Of a DNA stretch of 64,000 nucleotides, positions 32,948-41,955 are shown in pieces. The stretch is taken from contig NZ_BNED01000005.1 of assembly GCF_016755875.1 (NCBI RefSeq), positions 7,763,501 through 7,827,500 on the forward strand. The letters run 5' to 3'. Within the stretch, counting starts at the first letter, position 1. Each line of letters begins with the position of its first letter. The notes beneath the pieces were generated by a model. That model saw only the letters and a program-made list of their open reading frames with translations. It was not told the DNA's origin and did no database searches. The DNA comes from Streptomyces spororaveus (GTDB lineage: Bacteria; Actinomycetota; Actinomycetes; Streptomycetales; Streptomycetaceae). The position numbers and the translations under genes were made by a program.

Positions 32948-34174
32948 ATGGCGCGACGCGGACGGATGGAAGCGGACCGAGGTGCCACCTCCGCCGCGCC
33001 CGCGGTGCCGGGCTCCGCGATAGCCGAGGCGGCCGACGGCGGGAGCGCGGCCCGGGGCTGGCTCCGGCTGGGACGGGACGGGCGGCTCACCGCCTACGCG
33101 AGCTGTGCCGAGGGGCTGGTGCGCTGGACCGAGTCCGCGCCGGGCTCCGACATCTGGCAGGGTCCCGAGCTGTTCCCCGTCGAGGGATGGGCGGGCCGGT
33201 TCACGCTCGCCCAGGACCACAACGGGTTCGTCTGGTTCGCGGGCACCCGCTTCCGGGACGGGGCGCCGGGCGGCCGCGAGCTGATCGTCGCCACCCAGTA
33301 CCAGACCGGCCGTCCGCTCGGCGACTGGCGGGCGGTGGGGAATCCCTTCCCGGAGCGCAAGAAGAGCCAGCCCCAGGCTCAGGCCCAGCCCCCGGCCCCG
33401 GGGCAGCAACAGCCGGAGCCGGAAGCGGAGTCGGGGGCGCCGCTGCCCCCGCCCGGAGACCCCGTCGTGCTGCCCGACGGCACCGGCGCGCTCCACATCC
33501 TCACCACCCGCTTCGGCGTGGGCGCGCGCGGCCGGACGCGGCGAGCCGACGGCGTATGGGGCAGTTGGGTCGACTACCAGGGCAAATGGGTGCGCGGCGC
33601 CGTCGTTCCGCTGGTGACCGCCCAGGGCCGAGCCGAGTTCCTGGTCACCTTCCGGGGCGGAGCCTCGTACTGGGGCCAGGAGATGCCGGGCAGCGACTTC
33701 CGATGGCTCGGGCGGATGAAGGCCGACGCCGTCGAGGGGACGTACAGCTCCTGCGAGACGGGCCCGGGCATCGGCACCTACTTCTGGCGCCACCCGGCGG
33801 ACGGCGGCGTCATCGCCTACCGCCCGCAGGCCCCCGCCGGTGCGTCTCCCGCGCTGATGCCGCTGGGCGGCGCGGGCGGTGTCGGCCCGGTGGGCGTGGC
33901 CCGTACGCGCATCGACGGCTACGACTGCACCGTCCTCCTGCAGCGGGGAGCCGAGGGCTACCCGGAGATCGCCGCCTACCCGACGCACGGCGAGCACTAC
34001 GGCACTTGGTGGGCCCCCGTGGGCGACCGGTGCGCGGGGCTGCCGGCCATCTCGCTCGACGCCCGCGGCTCGGTCACGATCGCGATGATCGACCTGGACG
34101 GCGGGCTGCTGATCGCGCGGCAGGATCCGACGGACCCGGGTCTGGCCTTCGGCCCGTGGTGTCGGGTGGGGTGA
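32948..34174 (+). CDS. Beta-propeller-like (PLL-type) hypothetical protein
   Basis: A 408-residue protein without signal peptide. Repeated blade-like units with W and G/F motifs are visible: GWLRLGRDGRLTAYASCAEGLVRWTES, FTLAQDHNGFVWFAGTRF, DDVWGSWVDYQGKW-type, FLVTFRGGASYWGQEM, IDGYDCTVLLQRGAEGYPEIAAYP, MIDLDGGLLIARQ. The units resemble the fucose-lectin-like PLL propeller. A Gln/Pro-rich linker (QAQAQPPAPGQQQPEPEAES) divides the protein into two parts. The function is not known. It precedes the teichoic-acid-type gene by 370 bp and may be unrelated. Confidence 0.7.
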   Translation: MARRGRMEADRGATSAAPAVPGSAIAEAADGGSAARGWLRLGRDGRLTAYASCAEGLVRWTESAPGSDIWQGPELFPVEGWAGRFTLAQDHNGFVWFAGTRFRDGAPGGRELIVATQYQTGRPLGDWRAVGNPFPERKKSQPQAQAQPPAPGQQQPEPEAESGAPLPPPGDPVVLPDGTGALHILTTRFGVGARGRTRRADGVWGSWVDYQGKWVRGAVVPLVTAQGRAEFLVTFRGGASYWGQEMPGSDFRWLGRMKADAVEGTYSSCETGPGIGTYFWRHPADGGVIAYRPQAPAGASPALMPLGGAGGVGPVGVARTRIDGYDCTVLLQRGAEGYPEIAAYPTHGEHYGTWWAPVGDRCAGLPAISLDARGSVTIAMIDLDGGLLIARQDPTDPGLAFGPWCRVG

Positions 34175-34544
34175 TCCACCTCACCCGGAAGCCCGTCCTG
34201 CGGCGAGTGAAGCGATGCTTCCGCACATCACGCCCCGGAGCCATGGGGAATTGGCCTGCCCCGCAGGTGTGGAAGTTCGCCGCTCATTCGCAAACGTGAA
34301 GCTTCGGGCGTGTGGGGCGCCCGTGAACACTTGCTCGCCATTCGGTGATTGGCCTACGCTGCGCAGACGCTGTCAAGGTCGTATAAGTGTGCGGTCGAGT
34401 GCGGTCGAGTGCGGTCGAATGCGGTGGGGCGGGTCGGGTGCGTACGGGGAGCGGTGGGTGACCGGATTCAGGGGCGGGTCTGGCGGCGTGCCCCGGCAAC
34501 TTCCGGTACGCCGTGAGAAGTGTGTCTATCGAGGAGCTTTCTGA
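34175..34544. promoter_or_regulatory. Long upstream region of the glycopolymer operon with tandem repeat
   Basis: A 370-bp region without a supported gene. A candidate promoter is TTGCTC (34331-34336) with TACGCT (34355-34360), spacer 18. Close behind, TATAAG at 34382 is a second -10 candidate. From 34389 to 34428 there are three exact copies of GTGCGGTCGA plus one diverged copy. GAGGAG lies 14-9 bases before the GTG start at 34545. The long leader suggests control after transcription starts. Confidence 0.5.
34389..34428. repeat. Ten-bp tandem repeat, 3 exact copies plus a diverged fourth
   Basis: Unit GTGCGGTCGA at 34389-34398, 34399-34408 and 34409-34418, followed by ATGCGGTGGG. Ten bases per unit is about one helical turn, so identical sites face the same side of the DNA. 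It sits in the presumed leader of the glycosyltransferase gene. Confidence 0.85.
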
Positions 34545-37500
34545 GTGGCAGGTATGCCCCGCCTGAGTGTTGTCGTGCCCTTCCAGGATGTTGAGATATA
34601 CCTCCAGGAATGTCTGGAATCGATAGCCAGGCAGACGTTCACGGCACTCGAAGTGATCATGGTCGATGACGGCTCGACCGACTCCTCGACGGCGATAGCC
34701 GCCGACTTCGCCCGCCGCGACCCCAGGTTCAGGCTCCTGCGCCAGGAGTCGATGGGACCGGGACATGCCCGCAATGTCGGCATTCGAGCCGCTCATCCGC
34801 AGGCCGAATTCCTCGCGTTCGTGGACGGCGACGACGTCATACCCGAGTACGCCTACGAGCTGCTCGTGCAGACCCTCGAAGGCTCCGGCTCCGATTTCGT
34901 GTCGGGCAACGTGCAGATGATGAACTCCACCAAGCGGTGGCAGTCCCCCCTGCACAAGGCGCCCATGCAGAAGAGCAGGCGCGGCACGCACATCACCAGG
35001 CTGCCGGACCTCATCTACGACCGCACGGTGTGGAACAAGGTGTTCCGGCGGTCGTTCTGGGACTACCACTACATCGCCTTCCCCGAAGGCGTCATGTACG
35101 AGGACTCCTGGGTCAACATGTTCGCCCACTTCCGGGCCGCCAAGGTCGACATCCTCACGGACATCGTCTACTTCTGGCGCCGGCGCGAGGGTGGCGCGGC
35201 CCCCTCCATCACCCAGCGGCACACCGAGTTCAGCAACCTCCAGGACCGCGTCTCCGCGGTCCAGTCGGTCAGCCGCTTCCTCGCCGGCCACCGCGCGCGG
35301 TCCTACTCGGACCACAAGCGCAAGTACGACCTGGCCTGCCTCAAGTCGGACCTGATGCTGCATCTGAAGGTGCTGCCCGACGCCGACGAGGAGTACCAGG
35401 ACGCCTTCATGCAGTGGGCGAACGAGTTCCTCGACGAGGCCGACGCGGACATCATCCAGGAACTGCCCGCCGACGCCCGGGTCAAGTGGCTCCTCGTGCG
35501 CGAGGGGCGCCTGAAGGAACTCCTCGACGTCGTCGAGTTCGAGCGCAAGGGCGGACCCCTGCCCGTCCAGCGCCGGTTCCACCGCTACCTCAACTACCCC
35601 TACCTCGGTGACCGTTCGATCGGCCTCGACAAGAGCGCCTACCGGCTCGACAAGGAACTCTCGCTGCACGGCTCGCTGATCCGGGCGGACTGGGACGACA
35701 AGGACCACCTGACCCTGGAGGGGTCCGCGTACGTCCGCTTCATCAACGTGCACAAGCGGCACATGTCGATGAAGGCGATCGCGCTGCGCAACAAGAAGCA
35801 GGGCCGCGTCGTCGTCGCCAAGGCGAAGACCACCTACTACCCGCAGGCCACCGAGTACTCGAACCAGAACCGCTACTGCTACGACTGGTCCGGCTTCCAG
35901 GTCAGCTTCGACACCAGCCGCCTCAAGCGCAAGGGCGAGTGGGTCGAGGGGACCTGGGACGTCGCGGCGGGCGTCCTGAGCCGCGGCCTGTTCCGCTACA
36001 AGGGCATAGCCCGGGGCGGCGCGGGCAGCGCGGCCAACCCGCCCTACCGGTACGTGGACAAGAACGTCCGCGTGGTGCCCCTGTTCCTCCAGGGCAAGCT
36101 CAAGCTCCGCGTCGAGACGGTCCGTTGCCGCATCACCCGGCACCGGATGGTCGGTGACCACATCGAACTCGGCGGCGTCTACCTCGGCCCCAAGCTCCCC
36201 GAGTGGGCCAAGTTCCGGGTGACCAGCATGAGCGGCGCCGGCCGCCACGACTCGTGGGTCCACTTCACGCCCGGCGGCGAGGGGTGGTACCTCTTCGTCA
36301 CCCGTATCCCGGTCAAGGCCCTCGTCCCCGGCCACCGCACCAACTCCTCGGACGGGGTCCCCGAGACCTGGAACACCGGCGCCAACGGCTGGAAGACCAC
36401 CTTCCACGTCGAGGGACGCAAGGCGGCCATCTACCCCGTCATGGCGGAGGACGCCACCGACGGCCACTACCGGATGCCCGCCGGGCTGCAGACCGAGGGC
36501 GGGGACCGCGAGGTCTTCGTGCACCGCAACGGCTCCGGCTACGTGGTGCTGTTCGAACGGGACACCCTGCCGCTGGCCAAGTCCGCGACCTGGCGCGAGG
36601 ACGGCTCGCTGGAGGTCGTCGTCGGCTACGCCGCCCAGGACATGCTCGACGCGTCCGAGTACGCCACGGCACACGTCGTCGTACGCTCCCGCGCCCACGG
36701 CGCGGAGCGCGTCGCCCCCATCACCTGGTCCGGCGACGACTTCCGCTTCGCCGTCACCCCCGCCGCGATGCGCACACTGGCCGGCGACATCCCGCTGGCC
36801 TCCGGCCGCTGGGACTTCTTCCTGCGCCGCCAGGACCCCTCCGCGGTGTCCCCGGAGGACCGCTCCGGCGACCTCATGATCAAGATGACGCAGGATCTGA
36901 TCCCCACCCTGCCCCGGGACATGGCCAGCAACGAACGCCGCTACGAGCTGCAGTCGGAGGCCTACGACCGGCTCTCGCTGCTGGTCCACTCGGCGATGCC
37001 GGACGAGGCCCGCGGCCCGTACCGGCAGAAGCTGATGCGCACCAAGACGTACCCGGCGGCCCGCCGCCAGCCCGTCACCCAGGCGGTGCTCTTCGACGCC
37101 TTCAAGGGGACCCAGTACTCCGACAGCCCGCGCGCGCTGCACGAGGAGATGGTCCGCCGGGGCCTGGACCTCGAGCACCTGTGGGTGGTGCGCGACGACC
37201 AGGTCGAGGTTCCGCCCACCGCGCGGCCCGTGCGCATGTGGTCCCCCGACTGGTACGAGGCCATGGCCCGGGCGAAGTACGTCGTGGCCAACAACCACCT
37301 GCCGGACTGGTTCGAGAAGCGTGAGGGACAGGTCGTCGTACAGACCTGGCACGGCACGCCGCTCAAGCGCATCGGCCACGACATCGAAGCCGTGCACTTC
37401 GCGGACAAGCGGTACCTGGAGCGTGTGGAGAAGGAGGTGCAGAACTGGGACATGCTGGTGTCCCCGAACAGCTTCAGCACCCCGATCCTCAAGCGGGCCT

Positions 37501-38342
37501 TCCAGTTCCCCGGCGAGATGGTCGAGAGCGGCTACCCGCGCAACGACATCCTGCGCCGCGCGGACTCCGGACAGCGGGCGGCCGAGGTGCGCCGCCGCAT
37601 CGGCCTGCCGCCCGGCAAGAAGGCCATCATGTACGCCCCGACCTGGCGCGACGACCAGTTCTACGCACCCGGCAAGTACAAGCTCGACTTCCGAATCGAC
37701 CTCGAAGAGGCCAAGGCGCAGCTGGGCCACGACCACGTCCTGCTCGTGCGGCGCCACCCCAACGTGGTGGACCCCGTACCGGGCGCCGGCGACGGCTTCG
37801 TCTTCGACGTGTCCGACTACCCGGACATGGCGGACCTCTCGCTCATCGCCGACGTCATGATCACGGACTACTCCTCCCTGATGTTCGACTTCGTCAACAC
37901 CGGGCGGCCGATCCTCTTCTTCACCTACGACCTGGACCACTACCGGGACACCCTGCGCGGCTTCTACTTCGACTTCGAGCAGTCCGCCCCCGGCCCGCTC
38001 GTGTACTCCTCCCCGGAGCTGATCGGGGCGATCCGCAACATCGACCGCATCCAGCACGGCTACGCCGCCCGCTACCGCTGGTTCCAGCAGGAGTTCTGCG
38101 ACCTCGACGACGGCTACGCCTCGGCCAGGCTGACCGACCGCATCCTGATCGCCGGAGGGGACCTCGACCCCGCCCGCGCCCAGGCGCCCGCCGTCGGAGC
38201 GGTCCGCCCCGCGGCCCCCGGCGGACCGGCCGGTCAGCGCGGCCAGGCGGCCCGGACAGATCAGGCAGGTCCCTGGAACGGAGGCACCCTCGGTCAGGTG
38301 CCGCGCCAGCCGGCGAGAAGAATGGATTCCGAGCATGTCTAA
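34545..38342 (+). CDS. Bifunctional GT2 glycosyltransferase / CDP-glycerol glycerophosphotransferase
   Basis: A 1265-residue cytoplasmic-face polymerase. Residues ~5-230 are a GT-A glycosyltransferase (LSVVVPFQDVEIYLQECLESI, VIMVDDGSTDSSTAIA, FLAFVDGDDVIPEYAYELL with the metal-binding DGDD). Residues ~350-820 are an uncharacterised, beta-rich middle. Residues ~845-1205 are a TagF/TarF-type transferase: ARAKYVVANNHLPDWFEKREGQVVVQTWHGTPLKRIGHD, LLVRRHPNVVDPV and ADVMITDYSSLMFDFVNTGRPILFFTYDL, including catalytic HGT and SS motifs. The family links glycerol- or ribitol-phosphate to make wall teichoic-acid-like polymers. A low-complexity Ala/Gly/Pro tail ends the protein. Its 3' end overlaps the next gene by eight bases. 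Confidence 0.9.
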   Translation: MAGMPRLSVVVPFQDVEIYLQECLESIARQTFTALEVIMVDDGSTDSSTAIAADFARRDPRFRLLRQESMGPGHARNVGIRAAHPQAEFLAFVDGDDVIPEYAYELLVQTLEGSGSDFVSGNVQMMNSTKRWQSPLHKAPMQKSRRGTHITRLPDLIYDRTVWNKVFRRSFWDYHYIAFPEGVMYEDSWVNMFAHFRAAKVDILTDIVYFWRRREGGAAPSITQRHTEFSNLQDRVSAVQSVSRFLAGHRARSYSDHKRKYDLACLKSDLMLHLKVLPDADEEYQDAFMQWANEFLDEADADIIQELPADARVKWLLVREGRLKELLDVVEFERKGGPLPVQRRFHRYLNYPYLGDRSIGLDKSAYRLDKELSLHGSLIRADWDDKDHLTLEGSAYVRFINVHKRHMSMKAIALRNKKQGRVVVAKAKTTYYPQATEYSNQNRYCYDWSGFQVSFDTSRLKRKGEWVEGTWDVAAGVLSRGLFRYKGIARGGAGSAANPPYRYVDKNVRVVPLFLQGKLKLRVETVRCRITRHRMVGDHIELGGVYLGPKLPEWAKFRVTSMSGAGRHDSWVHFTPGGEGWYLFVTRIPVKALVPGHRTNSSDGVPETWNTGANGWKTTFHVEGRKAAIYPVMAEDATDGHYRMPAGLQTEGGDREVFVHRNGSGYVVLFERDTLPLAKSATWREDGSLEVVVGYAAQDMLDASEYATAHVVVRSRAHGAERVAPITWSGDDFRFAVTPAAMRTLAGDIPLASGRWDFFLRRQDPSAVSPEDRSGDLMIKMTQDLIPTLPRDMASNERRYELQSEAYDRLSLLVHSAMPDEARGPYRQKLMRTKTYPAARRQPVTQAVLFDAFKGTQYSDSPRALHEEMVRRGLDLEHLWVVRDDQVEVPPTARPVRMWSPDWYEAMARAKYVVANNHLPDWFEKREGQVVVQTWHGTPLKRIGHDIEAVHFADKRYLERVEKEVQNWDMLVSPNSFSTPILKRAFQFPGEMVESGYPRNDILRRADSGQRAAEVRRRIGLPPGKKAIMYAPTWRDDQFYAPGKYKLDFRIDLEEAKAQLGHDHVLLVRRHPNVVDPVPGAGDGFVFDVSDYPDMADLSLIADVMITDYSSLMFDFVNTGRPILFFTYDLDHYRDTLRGFYFDFEQSAPGPLVYSSPELIGAIRNIDRIQHGYAARYRWFQQEFCDLDDGYASARLTDRILIAGGDLDPARAQAPAVGAVRPAAPGGPAGQRGQAARTDQAGPWNGGTLGQVPRQPARRMDSEHV

Positions 38343-39846
38343 GACAGCCCAGAGCACGCGCCGCGTCTTCACCGGCGTGGACTCCTCCGGGGCGGTGCCC
38401 ATCGAGTACCGGTTCTCCCACGCGCGCAACGGCAACCGCCACCTGGTCGTCGTCTTCGCCAACCGCTACGCGACCAACGAGTACGGCTGGGCCAACGGGA
38501 AGCTCGACCTGCTCCGCTCCAACATCCTGTGGATCCGCGACCTGTTCGACGGCGCGAACACCTACTACCTGTGCAAGGGGATGGACTTCTCGCTGGAGCA
38601 GTCCGTCGCCGGGGTCATCTCGCGCGTCATGGGCTCGCTGGGCCTCTCGCCGGACCAGGTGACCATGTTCGGCAGCTCCAAGGGCGGCAGCGCGGCCCTG
38701 TTCTACGGGCTGAAGTACGGCTTCAGGAACATCGTCGCCAGCGTGCCCCAGTTCCGGATCGGCACCCGCGTCAAGGAGGGCAACCCCGAGGCGGTCCGGG
38801 TGATGATGGGCGAGGCGACGGAGCACAACGTACGCGTCCTCGACTCGGTCCTCCCCGACCTGGTGCACAGCGGGGCCAACCGCGCGGCCAACATCTATCT
38901 CGTCACCTCGCCCCAGGACGAGCAGTACGCGAGCCAGGTGGAGCCGTACGTCAGGCTGTTCCAGGGGCACGAGAACTTCAACTTCGTCTACAACGACTCT
39001 CCCCTCATCACCGACCACGGGAAAGTCACCCTACGCAACCTCCCCACCCTGATCGGGCTGCTGAACCTCCTCGTCGAGGGCATCACCCCCCGGTTCGGGA
39101 TGGTCCGCAACGGCTACGAGGAGCCGACGCGCGACACCTCCGCCATCGACGCGTACCTGACCCAGACCTCCCTGGTGCAGGGTGACGAGTCCTTCCCCCG
39201 GCCGGTGGTGCTCACACCGACGACGGAGGAGCGGGTCCCCGCGAACACCGTCCGGTTCACGGGCACCGCCGTGGGCGCCGTACGCGTCAGCTTCTGGCAG
39301 GACGGCAAGCACAAGGGATCCGCGCCCGTCGCCGCGGACGGTACGTGGGTCTGGGAACGCAGCAGCCCCTGGCCCAAGGGGCGGCACGTCGTCAGGCTGT
39401 TCGCCGCCGACGCGAACAACTACCAGACCGAGCGCACCGAAGTGGTCTTCACGGCCGTGGAGAACGCGTCCGCGGCCCTGCCGGAGTACGAGCCGGCGCC
39501 CGCGCCGCTGCCGAGGCCGGCGCAGCGCCTCGTCCTGTCGGTGACCGCCCCGGCCGCCCACCAGCAGCTGCCGGGTCCCGCCGTCGGCTTCGCGGGCTAC
39601 GCCCCGGGCGCCGTCCGCGTGGACTTCCAGGAGGGCGGAGCGGCCCTGGGTACGTGCGAGGTGCGGGCCGACGGCAGTTGGGCCTGGGAGCCGGGCTGGG
39701 CCTGGAACCAGGGCGACCACTTCGTCGAGGCCATCGCGGTGGACGCCGTCGGCAACGCCTCGCCCTGGACGGCCGTCCCCTTCACTCTGATCATGAACTC
39801 CTACCCCGCGCCCGAGCAGGGGGCGTACTTCAACGCACGGTACTGA
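38335..39846 (+). CDS. Asp2-like alpha/beta-hydrolase with two Ig-like repeats
   Basis: A 503-residue protein. The first ~270 residues have a serine-hydrolase fold: HLVVVFANRYATNEYGWANGKLDLLRSNILWIRD, and VTMFGSSKGGSAALFYGLKYG, with nucleophile Ser115. This resembles Asp2-type proteins, O-acetylating or esterase-like partners of glycan polymerases. Two similar beta-sandwich modules follow (VPANTVRFTGTAVGAVRVSFWQDGKHKGSAPVAADGTWVWE, and LPGPAVGFAGYAPGAVRVDFQEGGAALGTCEVRADGSWAWE), like bacterial Ig domains. No signal peptide is seen. Overlap with the preceding gene indicates co-translation, so it probably modifies or handles the product of the glycosyltransferase. Confidence 0.82.
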   Translation: MSKTAQSTRRVFTGVDSSGAVPIEYRFSHARNGNRHLVVVFANRYATNEYGWANGKLDLLRSNILWIRDLFDGANTYYLCKGMDFSLEQSVAGVISRVMGSLGLSPDQVTMFGSSKGGSAALFYGLKYGFRNIVASVPQFRIGTRVKEGNPEAVRVMMGEATEHNVRVLDSVLPDLVHSGANRAANIYLVTSPQDEQYASQVEPYVRLFQGHENFNFVYNDSPLITDHGKVTLRNLPTLIGLLNLLVEGITPRFGMVRNGYEEPTRDTSAIDAYLTQTSLVQGDESFPRPVVLTPTTEERVPANTVRFTGTAVGAVRVSFWQDGKHKGSAPVAADGTWVWERSSPWPKGRHVVRLFAADANNYQTERTEVVFTAVENASAALPEYEPAPAPLPRPAQRLVLSVTAPAAHQQLPGPAVGFAGYAPGAVRVDFQEGGAALGTCEVRADGSWAWEPGWAWNQGDHFVEAIAVDAVGNASPWTAVPFTLIMNSYPAPEQGAYFNARY

Positions 39847-40789
39847 CGCCGGCCGGATCCTGGGGGCGGGTCACCCGCATCACCAGGGGCCGGTGGTCGG
39901 ACGCCTTGGTGTCCACCACGTCGCACGCGGTGCGGGGGAGCTGGGTGAACAGGTAGTCGATCTTCGTGCCGTCCTTGAGGGTGGCGCGCCCCTTCTTCGA
40001 GCTGCCCTTCTGGTCGCACTCGCGGTAGGTGGTGTACGCGTCCGACGGCCAGATCCAGGCGGACGAGTTGTGGTCGCCCACCGGCGGCGGGGAGTTGAAG
40101 TCCCCGCCGAAGACCGTGGCGGCGTCCGTCGACGCGGCGGCGACCAGCGAGCTGAGCTGGTCGTCGCGGAAGTCCCAGTCCGGGTGCTCGTCGTCGCTCT
40201 CCCGCAGCGAGAGGTGCGCGTTGCACACCCGCACCCGCTGGGCCGGGACCCGCGCGCACAGGATCCCGCGGTGCAGTCCCACGGTCGGCTGCTCGGTCGG
40301 GATCGCCTCCACGTCGGTGAGCGGGGAGCCGGCCAGCAGTCCGTAGCCGGCCTGCCCCTTCCCCTGTCCGGTGCAGTCGACGGACGTACGGCGGCCGGCC
40401 GCGTCCACCTCGGCGTACGGCTCGAAGGCCGACTGCCACTGCGGCCCGAGGCCGCGGGCGAAGGAGACCAGGTCCTCGGAGCACACCTCCTGCAGGAGCA
40501 GGACCTGGACGCCGGAACCGCCGGTCAGGTCGCGCAGTTGCTTGAGCTTCTCCTTCGGCCCCCCGGTCTTCTCACAGCCCCACTGCCGCACCCCGCACAT
40601 GTTCCAGGTGGCCACGGAGACCTCGTCGGCCTTCGCGGGACCCAGACCGCCACCCGTGACCGAAGCCGGTGTCTGCGCCGACGTGCACGCCACCGCGGTC
40701 AACAGGCTCAGGGTCGTCGCCGTGCGGCCGAACCGGCGGCGGAGCGACCGCCGCCGCGACCACCACCCGGTCTCCATGTGTCTCTGCAT
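39830..40789 (-). CDS. Secreted endonuclease/exonuclease/phosphatase-family protein
   Basis: A 319-residue protein. The N-terminus has an Arg-rich n-region and hydrophobic core (RRRFGRTATTLSLLTAVACTS) that could be a Sec signal or a weak lipobox ending at Cys. The mature fold has SVATWNMCG (Asn), VLLLQEVCSED (metal Glu), CNAHLSL (His), FGGDFNSP (Asp-x-Asn) and ASDHRPLVMRV (terminal SDH), all conserved in the DNase I-like superfamily. Two in-frame ATG codons (40789, 40777) are possible. Ends with a 17-bp overlap of the convergent Asp2-like gene. Confidence 0.85.
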   Translation of the reverse strand: MQRHMETGWWSRRRSLRRRFGRTATTLSLLTAVACTSAQTPASVTGGGLGPAKADEVSVATWNMCGVRQWGCEKTGGPKEKLKQLRDLTGGSGVQVLLLQEVCSEDLVSFARGLGPQWQSAFEPYAEVDAAGRRTSVDCTGQGKGQAGYGLLAGSPLTDVEAIPTEQPTVGLHRGILCARVPAQRVRVCNAHLSLRESDDEHPDWDFRDDQLSSLVAAASTDAATVFGGDFNSPPPVGDHNSSAWIWPSDAYTTYRECDQKGSSKKGRATLKDGTKIDYLFTQLPRTACDVVDTKASDHRPLVMRVTRPQDPAGVSTVR

Positions 40790-40903
40790 TCGGACATCAT
40801 TGGGTATGGGCCGGTCAGACCGTGCATCGGGCCCGGTGTGAGGCGTTCCGCGGGCTCGCCGGACGCTGTCGGACGCACCTCGGACACCGCCTAGGCTGGG
40901 GCC

Positions 40904-41863
40904 GTGACGAACGCGAACACGAGCCCCGGAGGCGACCGGGTGCTGTACGGGTGCATGGGACTGGGCGGCAGCTGGGACACCGACCCGTACGGGCCCGCCG
41001 ACATCGACGCCGCCGAGGCGGCCGTCGGCGCCGCCCTCGACAGCGGCATCACCACCTTCGACCACGCCGACATCTACCGGCACGGGAAGGCCGAGGCCGT
41101 CTTCGGCGAGGTGCTCGCGCGCACCCCGGGCCTGCGCGAGCGGATCACGCTCCAGACCAAGTGCGGGATCCGGCTGGGCGACAAGGACCGCCCCGGGATG
41201 TACGACCTGCGCGGGGAGAGCATCACGCGGCGCGTCGAGGAGAGCCTGACCCGGCTGCGGACCGATGTGATCGACGTCCTGCTGCTGCACCGCCCCGATC
41301 CGCTGGCGGACGTGGACTCGATAGCCTCCGCGCTGACCTCCCTACACCGCCAGGGCCTCGTACGGGGCTTCGGCGTGTCCAACATGGGCGCCGCGCAGAT
41401 CGCCCACCTCCAGGCCAGGCTCGACGTACCGCTGGTGGCCAACCAGCTGGAGATGAGCCTGCACAGCCGTGCCTGGGTCGAGGCCGGAGTGCTGCTCAAC
41501 ACGCCGGACTCCGCGCGGAACGGGTTCCCCTTCGGCACCCTGGAGCACTGCCGCGACCACGGCATCCGCCTCCAGGCCTGGGGCGCGCTCGCACAGGGCC
41601 GCTTCACCGGCCGTGAGGAGACGCCCGCCGAGCGGGCCACCGCGGCGCTGTTGGCCGAGCTGGCCCGGCGGAAGGACACCACGCCCGAGACCGTTCTGCT
41701 GTGGTGGCTGATGCGGCACCCCGCCGCCGTCGCGCCCGTCATCGGCAGCGCGCGCCCCGAGCGGATCCGGGCCTGTCGCGACGCGGCGCTGCGGGAACCC
41801 GACCTCACGCACGAGGAGTGGTACGAGCTCTGGATCGCGGCCCGGGGCGTACCGCTGCCCTGA
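40904..41863 (+). CDS. Aldo/keto reductase, YdhF type
   Basis: A 319-residue TIM-barrel oxidoreductase. Seen: VLYGCMGLGGSWDTDPYGPADIDAAEAAVGAALDSGITTFDHADIYRHGKAEAVFGEVL (catalytic Asp and Tyr), ITLQTKCGIRLG (catalytic Lys), IDVLLLHRPDPLADVD (His), GFGVSNMGAAQI and VIGSARPERI (cofactor loop). Start is a GTG at 40904. NADPH-dependent reduction of aldehydes is expected; the substrate is unknown. Confidence 0.92.
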   Translation: MTNANTSPGGDRVLYGCMGLGGSWDTDPYGPADIDAAEAAVGAALDSGITTFDHADIYRHGKAEAVFGEVLARTPGLRERITLQTKCGIRLGDKDRPGMYDLRGESITRRVEESLTRLRTDVIDVLLLHRPDPLADVDSIASALTSLHRQGLVRGFGVSNMGAAQIAHLQARLDVPLVANQLEMSLHSRAWVEAGVLLNTPDSARNGFPFGTLEHCRDHGIRLQAWGALAQGRFTGREETPAERATAALLAELARRKDTTPETVLLWWLMRHPAAVAPVIGSARPERIRACRDAALREPDLTHEEWYELWIAARGVPLP

Positions 41864-41955
41864 GCCGGCCGGGCGCGGGGAGTGGGGGTAGCCCCACCGG
41901 CGGCCGACCGGCAGGCCGGATGGGGCCCCGCGGCGAGATCAACAAGGCTTGCGCC

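Noticed and set aside
34389..34428. CRISPR array
   Set aside because: The 10-bp units follow each other without spacers, and no cas gene is nearby.
34284..38462. A 1392-codon open frame on the minus strand, antisense to the glycosyltransferase gene
   Set aside because: It has no recognisable domain and high Val/Gly/Arg/Asp composition typical of the mirror frame of a high-GC gene; the plus-strand frame has clear GT2 and TagF motifs.
39830..41290. 486-codon frame for the nuclease/phosphatase starting at 41290
   Set aside because: The extra part lies antisense to the aldo/keto reductase and has no domain; the signal peptide begins at 40789 or 40777.
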